A DNA stretch of 64,000 bases from Candidatus Koribacter versatilis Ellin345 (GCF_000014005.1 NC_008009.1:1674001-1738000), one strand, 5' to 3'; positions 35,077 through 43,990 are shown, counted from the stretch's first letter. Program-made: numbers and translations. Notes: generated from the sequence alone by a model not told the origin.

Positions 35077-35107
35077 CCCACCCTGCCGGCTTCAGCCGGA
35101 GGGTGGG
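35077..35107 (+). terminator. hairpin downstream of hutH
   Basis: CCCACCCT-CCGGC and GCCGG-AGGGTGGG arms around TTCA form a long stem about 45 bases after hutH. It is preceded by a 15-bp direct repeat (CTGTGGGTGCCCCA twice from 35051). Confidence 0.6.
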
Positions 35108-35261
35108 CGAGCGAGGCAGCGTCGGCACCGGTTGTTCAGTAGCCATTCGGGACTTTCGTGACGTGCCTTCACTGTTAATACACGTGTTAAATGAGGACAG
35201 CCACTTTTTGGTGGGAGGGTAGTAGTATCTCGAAAAATGTTCCCCAGGAGGGTCCCAAGGT

Positions 35262-36152
35262 ATGTTGAGGGCAGCAGCGGGCCTTGTCGCACTTGCTTCC
35301 ATTTTGCCGGTCCCGGCACTCGCAGCAAGTAAATGCGGCCCCGCGATGGTGCAACTCGTCGTTCTCGACCCGGGCGGTTCCTCGCTCTCCGGGCTCGATC
35401 CGAGCGACTTTAAGGTGCGCATCAAGGGCCAAAACGCTACCGTAAAGGCAATGGACTACGGGCTGTTTCCCCACAGCACGTTGTTGCTCGTCTCGCGCGA
35501 CAACAGCATGGGGCAATCCATCAAGATCGACTTGGCGCGACAGCTTGCGAACAGTGTCGTCAACAGCGCGCCGGGTCCGGCGATGAACGGCAGTTTTGCG
35601 GGTGAAGTTTCCGGTATAGCCGACGCGCGCTCGCAGCCAGTTACCGCCGCACTCCAAGCCGCTTCCGACAATCGCAACGCGATGTACGACGCGATCGTCG
35701 CCGGCATGTCCACCATGAACCTGCATCGTGGCGATTCCGTCGTGGTGCTGGCGGATTCTCCCGACAATGGCAGCAAAACCACGGCAACCGAGTTACAACA
35801 GCAGCTCTTGAACCATGGCGCACGCTTGTTCGTGATCGCGCTGCCTCCGGCCAACGGCTCAGGCACAATGCAGAGCCTCTCCGATCTGGCCGACGCCACC
35901 GGCGGAGCCGTGATCGTGCCGCTCCGGCTAGATGAATCCACCAAGGGCGTAGTCATCACGCCCTCCCAGGTTGACGGAGCTGTCACCACGTTCTCGCACA
36001 CCTTCAGTCAGTACAACAACATTTATCAGTTGGAAACCGATCTCGACGGCCAGGAGAAGCCGCAGCCGCTGAAGGTCGACGTGAATCGCAGCAAGATGGG
36101 CTCGGGAAAAGTCGTGGCCCCCACCATGCTAGCGCCCTGTACCGCGATCTAG
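35262..36152 (+). CDS. exported VWFA-related domain protein
   Basis: A 296-residue exported protein typical of Acidobacteriota. The signal peptide (residues 1-22, ALA-A) is followed by a beta-rich segment with LVVLDPGGSSLSGLDPSDFKV. A von Willebrand A-like domain (about 60-250) follows, whose metal site is degenerate: the usual DxSxS appears as SRDNSMGQS. AMYDAIVAGMSTMNLHRGDSVVV and a late LSDLADATGG helix fit the family. Two cysteines near the ends could pair. No binding partner is suggested by neighbours. A purine-rich CAGGAGGG precedes the ATG. Confidence 0.75.
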   Translation: MLRAAAGLVALASILPVPALAASKCGPAMVQLVVLDPGGSSLSGLDPSDFKVRIKGQNATVKAMDYGLFPHSTLLLVSRDNSMGQSIKIDLARQLANSVVNSAPGPAMNGSFAGEVSGIADARSQPVTAALQAASDNRNAMYDAIVAGMSTMNLHRGDSVVVLADSPDNGSKTTATELQQQLLNHGARLFVIALPPANGSGTMQSLSDLADATGGAVIVPLRLDESTKGVVITPSQVDGAVTTFSHTFSQYNNIYQLETDLDGQEKPQPLKVDVNRSKMGSGKVVAPTMLAPCTAI

Positions 36153-36173
36153 ATTCACCACCACTCGAGAATC

Positions 36174-36196
36174 AGGCCGGAGCAATCCGGCCTTTT
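36174..36196 (+). terminator. rho-independent terminator
   Basis: AGGCCGG and CCGGCCT arms around AGCAAT, then TTTTCTTA, end the VWFA-related gene. It converges on the HD-domain gene, so it may act on both. Confidence 0.8.
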
Positions 36197-36197
36197 C

Positions 36198-36773
36198 TTA
36201 TGCCTGCGGCTGCACGCCTTCGAGGCCAAGTTCCTTCGCGATCCCCTTCATCGCCTCGATGCAGAACCCAATGTGTTCTTCGAGCTCAACGCCCAACTCC
36301 GCCGCGCCATTGACGATGTCATCGCGATTCACGCTGCGCGCAAAGGCCTTGTCCTTCATCTTCTTTCGGACGCCCTTGGCTTCCACCTCGGCAAGCGACT
36401 TGTTCGGTTTGACCAGCGCGGTGGCGGTAATGAACCCTGCCAGTTCATCGCAAGCGAACAGTGTTTTCTCCAGTTGCGACTCGCGCTTCACGCCGGAGTA
36501 CTCGGCATGCGACATAATCGCCCGGCGCACATCTTCCGGCCACCCGCGTTCCGCCAGAATCGCGTTGCCCTTGAACGGATGCTCCTCCGCGGTCGGATAT
36601 TTCTCGTAATCAAAATCGTGGATAAGCCCCACGATCCCCCACTTGTTTTCGTCCTCCCCAAACTTGCGCGCATAAGCGCGAACGCAAGATTCCACGGCGA
36701 GCGCGTGCTTGCGCAGGCTCTCCGATTGCGTGAACTCGGTCAACAATTCCCAGGCAGATTCGCGTGTCATCAT
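36198..36773 (-). CDS. HD-domain phosphohydrolase
   Basis: A 191-residue soluble HD-superfamily protein. Metal-binding residues are visible: LRKHALAVE (His), GLIHDFDYEKYP (the HD pair), HPFKGNAIL and IMSHAEYSG. This matches the small HDIG-related hydrolases acting on nucleotides or phosphate esters. Tandem ATG codons at 36773 and 36770 are the likely starts; an upstream in-frame ATG at 36842 adds low-complexity sequence. The substrate is unknown. Confidence 0.85.
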   Translation of the reverse strand: MMTRESAWELLTEFTQSESLRKHALAVESCVRAYARKFGEDENKWGIVGLIHDFDYEKYPTAEEHPFKGNAILAERGWPEDVRRAIMSHAEYSGVKRESQLEKTLFACDELAGFITATALVKPNKSLAEVEAKGVRKKMKDKAFARSVNRDDIVNGAAELGVELEEHIGFCIEAMKGIAKELGLEGVQPQA

Positions 36774-37067
36774 CGCCAACCAATATAAGCGATGCCGTCG
36801 CCTTCCAGCTGCTCCGCCAGAAGCACTGCCACCGCTCTCCAAAACTTTGGTGGCGGCGAAACTTTTCCTCGGACGGTGGGTTCATGCCAATAGAATCCGT
36901 GACGATCGCACGGCCTGCCTACGTGAAATTCCCCCCAATTTCGCCGTGGAACTATGCCTATTGGCAGGTTCCGTTGGTCCGAAACGGAGCTAAAATCTGC
37001 AATACAAAGTGTTGGTGCGCGAATGGGGCAGCAGTGCTCCGGGTCACCCGCGCTGCAGGAGGCGCAG

Positions 37068-37970
37068 ATGAACGGCCTTAAATTTCTTCGTGTTCTTCTG
37101 ATTGCTCTAGTGAGCTTGAGCGTGAGTACCGCGTTGGCCTACGGCCAGCACGGTGGCGGACATGGCGGTGGTGGTGGCGGCGGTTTCCACGGCGGCGGTG
37201 GAGGGGGCTTCCACGGCGGCGGCGGTGGTGGTGGCTTCCACGGTGGTGGAGGCGGCTTCCATGGAGGAGGCGGCGGTTACCACGGTGGAGGCGGTGCCTA
37301 TCACGGAGGCGGCTATGGCGGTGGATACCATGGCGCTGGCGCCTATCACGGTGGCTACGGCGGCGGATACCACGGCGGCCACGGCGGCTGGTACGGTGGC
37401 GGTCACTCTCACGGCGGCTATTACGGCCATTCTCACGGCGGATATTGGGGCTATCCCTACTATGGATGGGGCTTCGGTATCGGCTTCGGCTGGGGCTACC
37501 CGTATTACGGCTACGGATACCCATACGGCTATGGCTATCCCTATGGCTACGGCTACTCGTCCTATCCCTATCAACCGTACGGCTACTACGGTTCAGCTGG
37601 CGCGTCTGACGATTCGGATCCGTCGTATCAGGACGATCAGAATTCCTCGCCCGACGGCTCATATATCCCGAATGCGGGCGTAGCGCCGCCGCGTTACTCC
37701 ACGCCTTATCCGCGATCGAACCCGACCACAATGCGCGAATCCGCGTACAACGCTCCGGCGAACCAGCGGATGGTCGGCTACAGCTCCGCGAAGGTAGACC
37801 GGCAGATGGCATCGGCGCGACCGGGCGTGCGCAACGTGGTAAATGCCTTGCAGAACATGCCGCCTCAGGCACGGCAACAGCAACTCGCGTCTGGACGCTA
37901 TAACAACCTGTCGGCTTCGGAGATGAAAGTGGTCCGGGTCGCGGCAGGAGTGCCTCCGCACGGTAAATAG
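37068..37970 (+). CDS. secreted Gly/His/Tyr-rich low-complexity protein
   Basis: A 300-residue exported protein. The signal peptide (residues 1-24) is followed by about 150 residues of Gly-rich repeats, first GGGGFHGG-type, then GGGYHGG, then YGYGYPYGYG. The C-terminal 100 residues are ordinary sequence (NQRMVGYSSAKVDRQM, ALQNMPPQARQQQL). A clear GGAGG precedes the ATG at 37068; 38 codons of open frame further upstream lack one. The His and Tyr richness suggests metal binding or a structural surface role. No family recognised. Confidence 0.75.
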   Translation: MNGLKFLRVLLIALVSLSVSTALAYGQHGGGHGGGGGGGFHGGGGGGFHGGGGGGGFHGGGGGFHGGGGGYHGGGGAYHGGGYGGGYHGAGAYHGGYGGGYHGGHGGWYGGGHSHGGYYGHSHGGYWGYPYYGWGFGIGFGWGYPYYGYGYPYGYGYPYGYGYSSYPYQPYGYYGSAGASDDSDPSYQDDQNSSPDGSYIPNAGVAPPRYSTPYPRSNPTTMRESAYNAPANQRMVGYSSAKVDRQMASARPGVRNVVNALQNMPPQARQQQLASGRYNNLSASEMKVVRVAAGVPPHGK

Positions 37971-37994
37971 GCACTCAAAACACGGTGCATTCCC

Positions 37995-38025
37995 AAACGG
38001 CGCTAGCACGATCTGGCGCCGTTTT
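37995..38025 (+). terminator. rho-independent terminator
   Basis: AAACGGCGC and GCGCCGTTTT arms form a stem ending in a T run, 25 bases after the Gly-rich gene. Confidence 0.75.
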
Positions 38026-38182
38026 CTTGTGATATTCAGGTCAGAGGAATCGAATTAGTAACTCCTAGTACTTGTTACGGAAATGTACCGATTTTCTCCC
38101 GGTTTTCGCCGGAAATCTTAGGAAGTTCTTGCGTTCCCGCCTGTCCTTTCCCGCTGGATTCGGTTTTTCCCGGCGAAAGGTC

Positions 38183-38245
38183 TTGACACAAAAGGTACCC
38201 CTCTTGCAAAGTACGCAAAGCTACTTCACGAAATCGTGAGTAGCT
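38183..38245 (+). promoter_or_regulatory. promoter and inverted-repeat operator of the zinc-ribbon XRE gene
   Basis: TTGACA at 38183-38188 is followed 18 bases later by a weak -10 (CAAAGT). A 27-bp inverted repeat at 38219-38245 has 12-bp arms AGCTACT-CACGA/TCGTGAGTAGCT with one bulged T. It sits just past the expected start of transcription, 37 bases before the ATG, where a repressor would block the promoter. Confidence 0.55.
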
Positions 38246-38281
38246 GGAGATGTTCCCAGCTCTGGCATCTTCCACAACCTG

Positions 38282-38821
38282 ATGGCCACCACGCTCGCAC
38301 CTGTTGACTCCAGGGAAGTGGTTCGATGCGATAAATGCACACTCGTCCAGTTCCGTACTACCAACAATCTCTGCCGAAAATGCCGCCAATCGCTTGATCC
38401 GGAAGAACCGGAACAGGTCATAGCGCCGCCGCAACCCGCAGTCCACGTACCGTCCCACAGTTCCCATTCGCAGTTGCAGATTGCCCAATCCATCCGCAAC
38501 CTGCGTCAACGTGCCGGACTCAGCCAGCGCCAACTCGCCCTGCGCATGCAGGTGCCGCGTACGTACGTCTCGAAGATCGAGAACGAAAAGGCCACGCCGA
38601 CACTTTCATCGCTCGAGCGCCTTGCCAAAGCACTGCAGGTGACCCTGCCCGATCTATTGACGGGCGGCCAGCCGAGCCGTGAAGAGCAGGTGCGCGACCT
38701 GATGAGCGATTCGTTCCTCGCCGAACTCATGCCGATTTGCCAGCAGTTGAACGGCCTGCAACTCAACAGCATTCTGAACCAGGTGCGCGAAATCACCATG
38801 CGGCCCAGAAGGACCGCGTAG
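38282..38821 (+). CDS. zinc-ribbon plus XRE-type regulator
   Basis: A 179-residue two-domain regulator. Residues 14-36 hold two CxxC knuckles (VRCDKC and NLCRKC), a small zinc ribbon. A Pro-rich linker leads to an XRE helix-turn-helix at about 66-125 (LRQRAGLSQRQLALRM, PRTYVSKIENEKATPTLSSL), followed by a helical tail (about 130-179). DNA binding is secure; the zinc ribbon could sense metal or redox state. It is preceded by a long inverted repeat and followed by a terminator, so it looks monocistronic and probably autoregulated. Confidence 0.85.
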   Translation: MATTLAPVDSREVVRCDKCTLVQFRTTNNLCRKCRQSLDPEEPEQVIAPPQPAVHVPSHSSHSQLQIAQSIRNLRQRAGLSQRQLALRMQVPRTYVSKIENEKATPTLSSLERLAKALQVTLPDLLTGGQPSREEQVRDLMSDSFLAELMPICQQLNGLQLNSILNQVREITMRPRRTA

Positions 38822-38860
38822 AAGTTCTCGTAAGACGACCTACCCAATAGTCCACGAGAA

Positions 38861-38886
38861 AAGCCAAGGCGACGGCCTTGGCTTTT
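38861..38886 (+). terminator. rho-independent terminator
   Basis: AAGCCAAGG and CCTTGGCTT arms around CGACGG, then TTACTTTT, end the zinc-ribbon XRE gene. Confidence 0.8.
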
Positions 38887-38903
38887 ACTTTTGGAAATCA
38901 AAT

Positions 38904-38993
38904 CCTTTTCACCACGAAGGGCACGAAGTTCCACGAAGGAAATTAAGAACTCAAAAAACCTTCGTGTCCCTTCGTGTCCTTCGTGGTAAAGGC
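38904..38993. repeat. long imperfect inverted repeat between convergent genes
   Basis: Arms 38904-38940 and 38959-38993 pair over about 35 bases. Each arm is itself built from CACGAAGG words. It lies between the XRE gene and the oppositely oriented TonB receptor gene, so it may act as a two-way terminator. The same CACGAAGG word recurs at 49821, 58537 and 61054. Confidence 0.65.
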
Positions 38994-39001
38994 TTTTGAA
39001 G

Positions 39002-41635
39002 TTAGAAGTGCCAGCTCACCTGTCCCGTGTACGACCGCGGCGGGATGAAGTGTGTCCCGCTGAATGTGGACAGGAAGTTGTACAGCCCGTCTTTGTTCGT
39101 CAGGTTCGCAACGGTGAAACTGACCGCAGTTTTATAACGGTCGGCGTGGAAGATATTGTCCCAGCCAATCCCCATGTCGAGGACGTTGCGCGATGCGATG
39201 CGCGCCGGGTTCTTGTCCGCGTCATAGGTTCCAGCCGCCGGAATCACCACCCGCGTTGCGCCGATGCCCGCAGCGCACGAACGAATCGGCGCTCCCGGAG
39301 CCGCAAAGACGTCGCCACAGAAGAGCCCCATCTGCGCCTGCTCGTCGCCGGTAAGCGTCAGTGCGGTCGCGAAATCCGGAATCGCACCCGCAACCTCGCC
39401 ACTGTCATAGCGCCAGGTGAAGGAGATCCACGGCGCGTCTTTTTTCGGCTGGTATTGAACGTTGGTTGAAGCGCCGAACGCCTGGTCGTGGTCAATCCGG
39501 AACGGCGTGGTGCTCAGATCGGAATTGAAGATCAAGCCGCCGTTCTCCGGCGGGAAGAATCGCGCCCGGGTGTGGCTGAGCACGGTGTACGCGGTCACGC
39601 CTTTGTACGTCGGGAAGGTGACGCGCGCGGAGAAGCCGTCAATCTTCGCCTGCTTCCACTCGATCGGGAACGCCAGCGGCGTGTTGAAGAGCGTGTCGAA
39701 GTCGTAGGCGTTCTTGGTGAACTTCCAGAAGTACTCCGCGTCCACCACGGCCCACTTGCCGATTGCCTGTTGCAATCCAGCGTCGTATTGCGTGCGATGG
39801 CCTGGCTGGATCGGAATCGCTTCGCCGCCTTGTGCAAGGCCGCCCGCCCCGGTTGCGCTGCTCAGCACCAGATTCTCGTTGTAGGGCGTTTCAAAGAAGC
39901 GCCCAAACGATGCCCGCAAAACGGTGTGCGTCTTGTTGACGTTGTACGCGACGCCGAGTCGCGGCTGCAGCAAGTGGCCCGACGAAATGCCGTTGTAGTT
40001 GTCGCCGCGAACGCCGAGGTTCAGCACCCACTTGCCAAGCGTGATGGCGTCCTGCGCGTAGATGGACTCTTCCTTCACATCGGCGTGTCCGACGAAGTTA
40101 AACAGCATTCCGCTGCGCGTCAGATCATAGGGAAGCAAGTTCGGATCGAAGCCAGGATTCGGAGCGTAGCCGGTCGAGAAGCCCGCGCACGCCCCCGGAT
40201 TCATGACTCCCGCTGCCACCACCGGCAAGCCTGACGAATCCACGCAAAGCGCGTTGTAAAGCGGATCGGTCAAACCAAAGCCGAAGCTCTCACCGAGAAT
40301 CGTGTGCTCGAACTGCACCCCAGCTTTGAAGTTGTGAATGCCCTTCACATACGAAACATCGGTTTTGATGCCGGTATTCGTCAGCCGTCGCGACTGGCTC
40401 AGCGTTGCCGGCTGATCCGCGAGGATATCGTCGCTCGGGTAGTAGCCAACCTGGTCCTGGCGGAACCATGCCGTGGTCGCGAGCAATGTGTTGTTGTTGA
40501 AAGTGTGGGTCCAGCCCGGAGAAACGTTCAGGCTCTTGATCTCCTGGCGCTGGTCCTGCGGCGTCTCCTGCGCGAACTGCTGATCGTAGCTGTTCGGGAT
40601 CTGGAACCACGAGCGCGTGAAGCCAAGATTCAGATGCAGCACATCTGCGGTGCCTGCCTGCCAATCGGCGCGATCGAAACCACTCTGCGAATTCCCGCGC
40701 GCGTGCAGCGGCATGAATTCCGGCGTGTCGAGAAAGCGTCCGCTGTTGAGTCCGCTAACAGAGAAGAAGTTTCCAAGCTTGTCGTTGCCTTGCAGGATAT
40801 TGAACGAGGTGGTGCTGGTTCCGAACGAACCATACGTGGTCGAGATCGAACCCGTCGGCTGCTTCAGGCCAAGACCCGAGCGCGTAGCGACGCGCACGAC
40901 GAGCGAATTCTTATCGCCGAATTCTGCCGGAGCTACACCCGAAATTACTTCCATGGACTGAATCGCATCGGTCGAAATCTGGTTAGAGAAGACCTTGCTC
41001 TGCTGGTCCGTCATCGGCTGGTTGTCGAGCGAGAACGAGGTGTCTGCGTGCTCGCCCAGCGGATGGAACTGGCCGTTCGAGTCGGCAGTAATGCCCGGCG
41101 TAGACAGCGTGATGACCGAGCTGAGCTGTGACGACGAGCCTTCTACCGGCAACTTGTCGATCAGTCCGCGATCGACATCGGTGTGCGAGACAGGATCGGT
41201 CTCAACCAGGTCACCGGCATCGCCCTGCACGTCGACCGTCGTGGCCGCCGCAGCGATCGGCAACGTCAGATTCATCGCAAACGGTACGCCGGAGCGAACC
41301 TCCGCGTCGGCAACAGCCGCGGTGAATCCCTTCGCCTCGGCAGTCACGTGGTAGTTGTTGAACGGCACGTTGCGGAAAATGTAGCTGCCGTCATTGCCGG
41401 TCGCCGCCTTGGCCGTGTAGCCGGTCACCGGGTTTTTGATCGTGACCGTGGCGTTCGGAATGACGGCGCCGGTAGGATCGGCAACCGTGCCCTCGATCGC
41501 TCCGGTATTTCCGCCGGACGATTGTGGATCGCCGGGCGCAGAATCACCGGCAAGCAGGGCAGTTGAGGCGAGGAATAAAGCAGAAATAAATAGGCAACGA
41601 ACTATGAGTAGACGCACTCTCGTGGACCTCCACAT
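39002..41635 (-). CDS. TonB-dependent receptor with N-terminal carboxypeptidase-regulatory domain
   Basis: An 877-residue outer-membrane receptor. Residues 1-30 are a signal peptide. A carboxypeptidase-regulatory-like domain (about 42-120) contains GAIEGTVADPTGAVIPNATV. A plug domain (about 150-260) holds FSLDNQPMTDQ and MEVISGVAPAEFGDKNSLVV. The rest is a beta-barrel ending in a terminal Phe (GQVSWHF), as outer-membrane proteins do. No TonB box is obvious. It follows, by 38 bp, a small exported CPIC-motif gene, so the two are probably co-transcribed. The ligand is unknown; metal is a guess from the partner. Confidence 0.88.
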   Translation of the reverse strand: MWRSTRVRLLIVRCLFISALFLASTALLAGDSAPGDPQSSGGNTGAIEGTVADPTGAVIPNATVTIKNPVTGYTAKAATGNDGSYIFRNVPFNNYHVTAEAKGFTAAVADAEVRSGVPFAMNLTLPIAAAATTVDVQGDAGDLVETDPVSHTDVDRGLIDKLPVEGSSSQLSSVITLSTPGITADSNGQFHPLGEHADTSFSLDNQPMTDQQSKVFSNQISTDAIQSMEVISGVAPAEFGDKNSLVVRVATRSGLGLKQPTGSISTTYGSFGTSTTSFNILQGNDKLGNFFSVSGLNSGRFLDTPEFMPLHARGNSQSGFDRADWQAGTADVLHLNLGFTRSWFQIPNSYDQQFAQETPQDQRQEIKSLNVSPGWTHTFNNNTLLATTAWFRQDQVGYYPSDDILADQPATLSQSRRLTNTGIKTDVSYVKGIHNFKAGVQFEHTILGESFGFGLTDPLYNALCVDSSGLPVVAAGVMNPGACAGFSTGYAPNPGFDPNLLPYDLTRSGMLFNFVGHADVKEESIYAQDAITLGKWVLNLGVRGDNYNGISSGHLLQPRLGVAYNVNKTHTVLRASFGRFFETPYNENLVLSSATGAGGLAQGGEAIPIQPGHRTQYDAGLQQAIGKWAVVDAEYFWKFTKNAYDFDTLFNTPLAFPIEWKQAKIDGFSARVTFPTYKGVTAYTVLSHTRARFFPPENGGLIFNSDLSTTPFRIDHDQAFGASTNVQYQPKKDAPWISFTWRYDSGEVAGAIPDFATALTLTGDEQAQMGLFCGDVFAAPGAPIRSCAAGIGATRVVIPAAGTYDADKNPARIASRNVLDMGIGWDNIFHADRYKTAVSFTVANLTNKDGLYNFLSTFSGTHFIPPRSYTGQVSWHF

Positions 41636-41673
41636 CCATTAGCTTTTGTTGGAAACGCACCGCTCGCGAGGAA

Positions 41674-41988
41674 CTACGCGAGAGCGGGCGGAGGCCGGAT
41701 GTGGAGATGAAAATCAGGTTGGATCCCGTCGCTCAGCGCGGCGACTGAGAAAACTTGCGCCTGGCCTTCAAAACAAACGGGAGCGGATGTGGTCGGAGCG
41801 GCGCCGTGTCCTACCGGCGTCGAACTACAGATGGGGCAGAGTCCGTCGGCGTTCTGGGAGATTCTGAACCCCGCCTGCCCGACGTTCCGCTCGTTGTCCC
41901 AGTGCGCAATCTGGATGCCCGCCAGCGTGAAAACGGCGAGCGCCAGGATGAGCGCAAGACAACGGCGAAATGAGGACCCACTCTGCAT
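41674..41988 (-). CDS. small exported CPIC-motif protein upstream of TonB receptor
   Basis: A 104-residue protein. Residues 8-26 form a signal or anchor helix (RRCLALILALAVFTLAGI). The mature part carries DGLCPICSS, a CxxC that could bind metal or undergo redox change, and a His-bearing tail (DFHLHIRPPPA). The layout resembles DUF2946-like proteins that accompany metal-related TonB receptors, but I am not sure of the family. Co-directional with the receptor gene, 38 bp upstream of it. Confidence 0.62.
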   Translation of the reverse strand: MQSGSSFRRCLALILALAVFTLAGIQIAHWDNERNVGQAGFRISQNADGLCPICSSTPVGHGAAPTTSAPVCFEGQAQVFSVAALSDGIQPDFHLHIRPPPALA

Positions 41989-42194
41989 TGCTTTTACTTA
42001 GATGGACGAAGCCCAAAAAGGTTCGGTGACTTGCGACGTATTCCGATTATACGGATCGGAATGCGACCCGGTTCTCCACCTTCGTCGCACCCGCAAGTGT
42101 CCCAAGATGAATGCTTTGTCACCAGCAGCAGCACTACCGTTCTTTGCATCTTGTTATACGCTATGTTAGGGTCAATCTTTCCCTCGAGGTAGGC

Positions 42195-42998
42195 GTGCGA
42201 GCATCCATTCCTGCCGGGCTGAGCCACAAGGAAGCGGAGCTTTATTCCCGCCTTGATCCAGCTAGGTTCCCCCGGCACATCGCGATCATCATGGACGGTA
42301 ACGGCCGCTGGGCCAAGCGCCGACATTTGCCGCGCATCGCCGGGCACCGCTCGGGTGTCTTCGCCGTCCGCAACACGGTGCAGTGCGCGTCGCGCATCGG
42401 CATCCCCGCAATGACCTTGTATGCCTTCTCGGTCGAGAACTGGCTGCGCCGCCCCAAGACCGAAGTCTCGTTCCTGATGGGCCTGCTGCGCCGTTATCTC
42501 AAGATTGAAATGTCGTCGTTCCACGAGAACAACGTCCGCGTGCAGTTCATTGGACGCTGGCGCGAATTGCCCGTCGAAGTGCAGGAGCGCATGGACTGGG
42601 CGATCGAGGAGACCGCGAACAACACCGGCCTCACCCTGACCTTCGCCATCAACTACGGCGGCCGCTCCGAAATTGTGGATGCCGTGAAGTCGATGATCAA
42701 CGCCGCGCGTCGCAACGGCGGGTTGAACCACCTCGACATCAACGAAGAGTCCATCGACCAGCACATGTACACCAGCCAGTTGCCGGAACTCGACCTCCTC
42801 ATTCGCACCAGCGGCGAAATGCGCTTGAGCAACTTCCTGCTCTGGCAAGCCGCGTACTCCGAAATCTACGTCACTGAAACCCTCTGGCCCGACTTCAGCG
42901 GCGTCAAGCTGCTAGAAGCCATCGCCGAGTTCCAGAAACGCGAACGCCGCTTCGGCGGCATCGAAAGCATCCATCCCGCGACGGTCCACTCCGCGTAA
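42195..42998 (+). CDS. uppS: isoprenyl transferase (undecaprenyl diphosphate synthase)
   Basis: Cis-prenyltransferase making the C55 lipid carrier for peptidoglycan and O-antigen. The 267-residue protein contains IIMDGNGRWAKRR with catalytic Asp34, the isopentenyl-binding FSVENWLRP-like motif, INYGGRSEIVDAV, and RTSGEMRLSNFLLWQAAYSE near the end. The GTG at 42195 is chosen because GAGGT lies 4-8 bases before it and the length then fits the family. The frame also stays open to 42111. It heads the run uppS-cdsA-dxr-rseP, a common order. Essential. Confidence 0.94.
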   Translation: MRASIPAGLSHKEAELYSRLDPARFPRHIAIIMDGNGRWAKRRHLPRIAGHRSGVFAVRNTVQCASRIGIPAMTLYAFSVENWLRRPKTEVSFLMGLLRRYLKIEMSSFHENNVRVQFIGRWRELPVEVQERMDWAIEETANNTGLTLTFAINYGGRSEIVDAVKSMINAARRNGGLNHLDINEESIDQHMYTSQLPELDLLIRTSGEMRLSNFLLWQAAYSEIYVTETLWPDFSGVKLLEAIAEFQKRERRFGGIESIHPATVHSA

Positions 42999-43001
42999 GC
43001 G

Positions 43002-43925
43002 ATGAAGCGCATCGTCACCGCTCTCGTCCTGATCCCGTTAGTTCTGCTCGCCGTCTTCAAAGCTCCAAGCTGGCTGTTCACGCTGCTCGTCTGTGCGGTA
43101 GCGCTGCTGGCGCTCAAAGAGTATTTAGATTTGGTGGAAGCGTATGGGGTTAAGCCGATACGCTGGCTTACGTATTTCTACGTGGTCATGCTGTTCATCG
43201 CGTCTATTTTGGCGACGTTCCCGTTCACTCACTACGATTCAATCGACACGCCGTTGCTTGCAGTTCGAGTTCCGGCAATGTTTGCGACCCTTCTGTATCT
43301 CTTCTCGCCATTCTTCTTCATGGCCTTCGCCATGCGGCAGGAGCCATTGTCGAAGGCATTTCCCAGTGCGGCAATGTCAAGCATAGGACCGCTATACGTG
43401 GGCTTGCCGATGTTCGCGCTTACACTGTTGCAGGACCTTGGCTGGTACCCCGTCATTTTCACTTTCTTTGCGGTTTGGGCCGGCGATACAGTCGCAATGT
43501 ACACGGGGAAGGCGATCGGAAAACACAAGATGTCGCCCCGCATCAGCCCCAACAAGACATGGGAGGGTGCAGTCGGCTCGGTTGTCGGAAGTGTGCTCGC
43601 GTGTTGGGTGCTGACAACCTTCGCACCTGGGATCAATCACGCATTGCATCTCCAAGGCGGAATGACGTTCTACACGCCGCTTAGCGCTGACGAACTGCAA
43701 CGTTACGTGCCCGGTTTATTGCACGGTTGGAAAATTCCTGTCGTTGCTGTGGTCCTCAACATCGCCGCTCAACTCGGCGATCTAGTGGAGTCGCTAATCA
43801 AGCGCGGCGCAAACGTGAAAGACTCCGGCACCATGCTCCCCGGTCACGGCGGCATCCTCGATCGCATCGACGCCCTCCTCTTCGCCGCCCCCGTCGCCCT
43901 GGTGCTCTTCGAATTCGTCCGCTAA
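43002..43925 (+). CDS. cdsA: phosphatidate cytidylyltransferase
   Basis: Makes CDP-diacylglycerol from phosphatidate and CTP for phospholipid synthesis. The 307-residue membrane protein has about eight hydrophobic spans. The C-terminal signature is SLIKRGANVKDSGTMLPGHG followed by GGILDRIDALLF. ISPNKTWEGAVGSVVGS is also typical. It starts three bases after the uppS stop, so the two are co-transcribed. Confidence 0.94.
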   Translation: MKRIVTALVLIPLVLLAVFKAPSWLFTLLVCAVALLALKEYLDLVEAYGVKPIRWLTYFYVVMLFIASILATFPFTHYDSIDTPLLAVRVPAMFATLLYLFSPFFFMAFAMRQEPLSKAFPSAAMSSIGPLYVGLPMFALTLLQDLGWYPVIFTFFAVWAGDTVAMYTGKAIGKHKMSPRISPNKTWEGAVGSVVGSVLACWVLTTFAPGINHALHLQGGMTFYTPLSADELQRYVPGLLHGWKIPVVAVVLNIAAQLGDLVESLIKRGANVKDSGTMLPGHGGILDRIDALLFAAPVALVLFEFVR

Positions 43926-43933
43926 TCTCAACC

Positions 43934-43990
43934 TCTGTCATCCTGAGCGGAGAGCGCACAGCGCTCGAAGTCGAAGGACCCCTATCGTCA
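43934..43990. repeat. 57-bp dispersed repeat, copy B
   Basis: Nearly identical to the reverse complement of 11106-11160. It starts 9 bases after the cdsA stop. The centre carries a GCGC-ACA-GCGC mini-hairpin. Confidence 0.8.
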
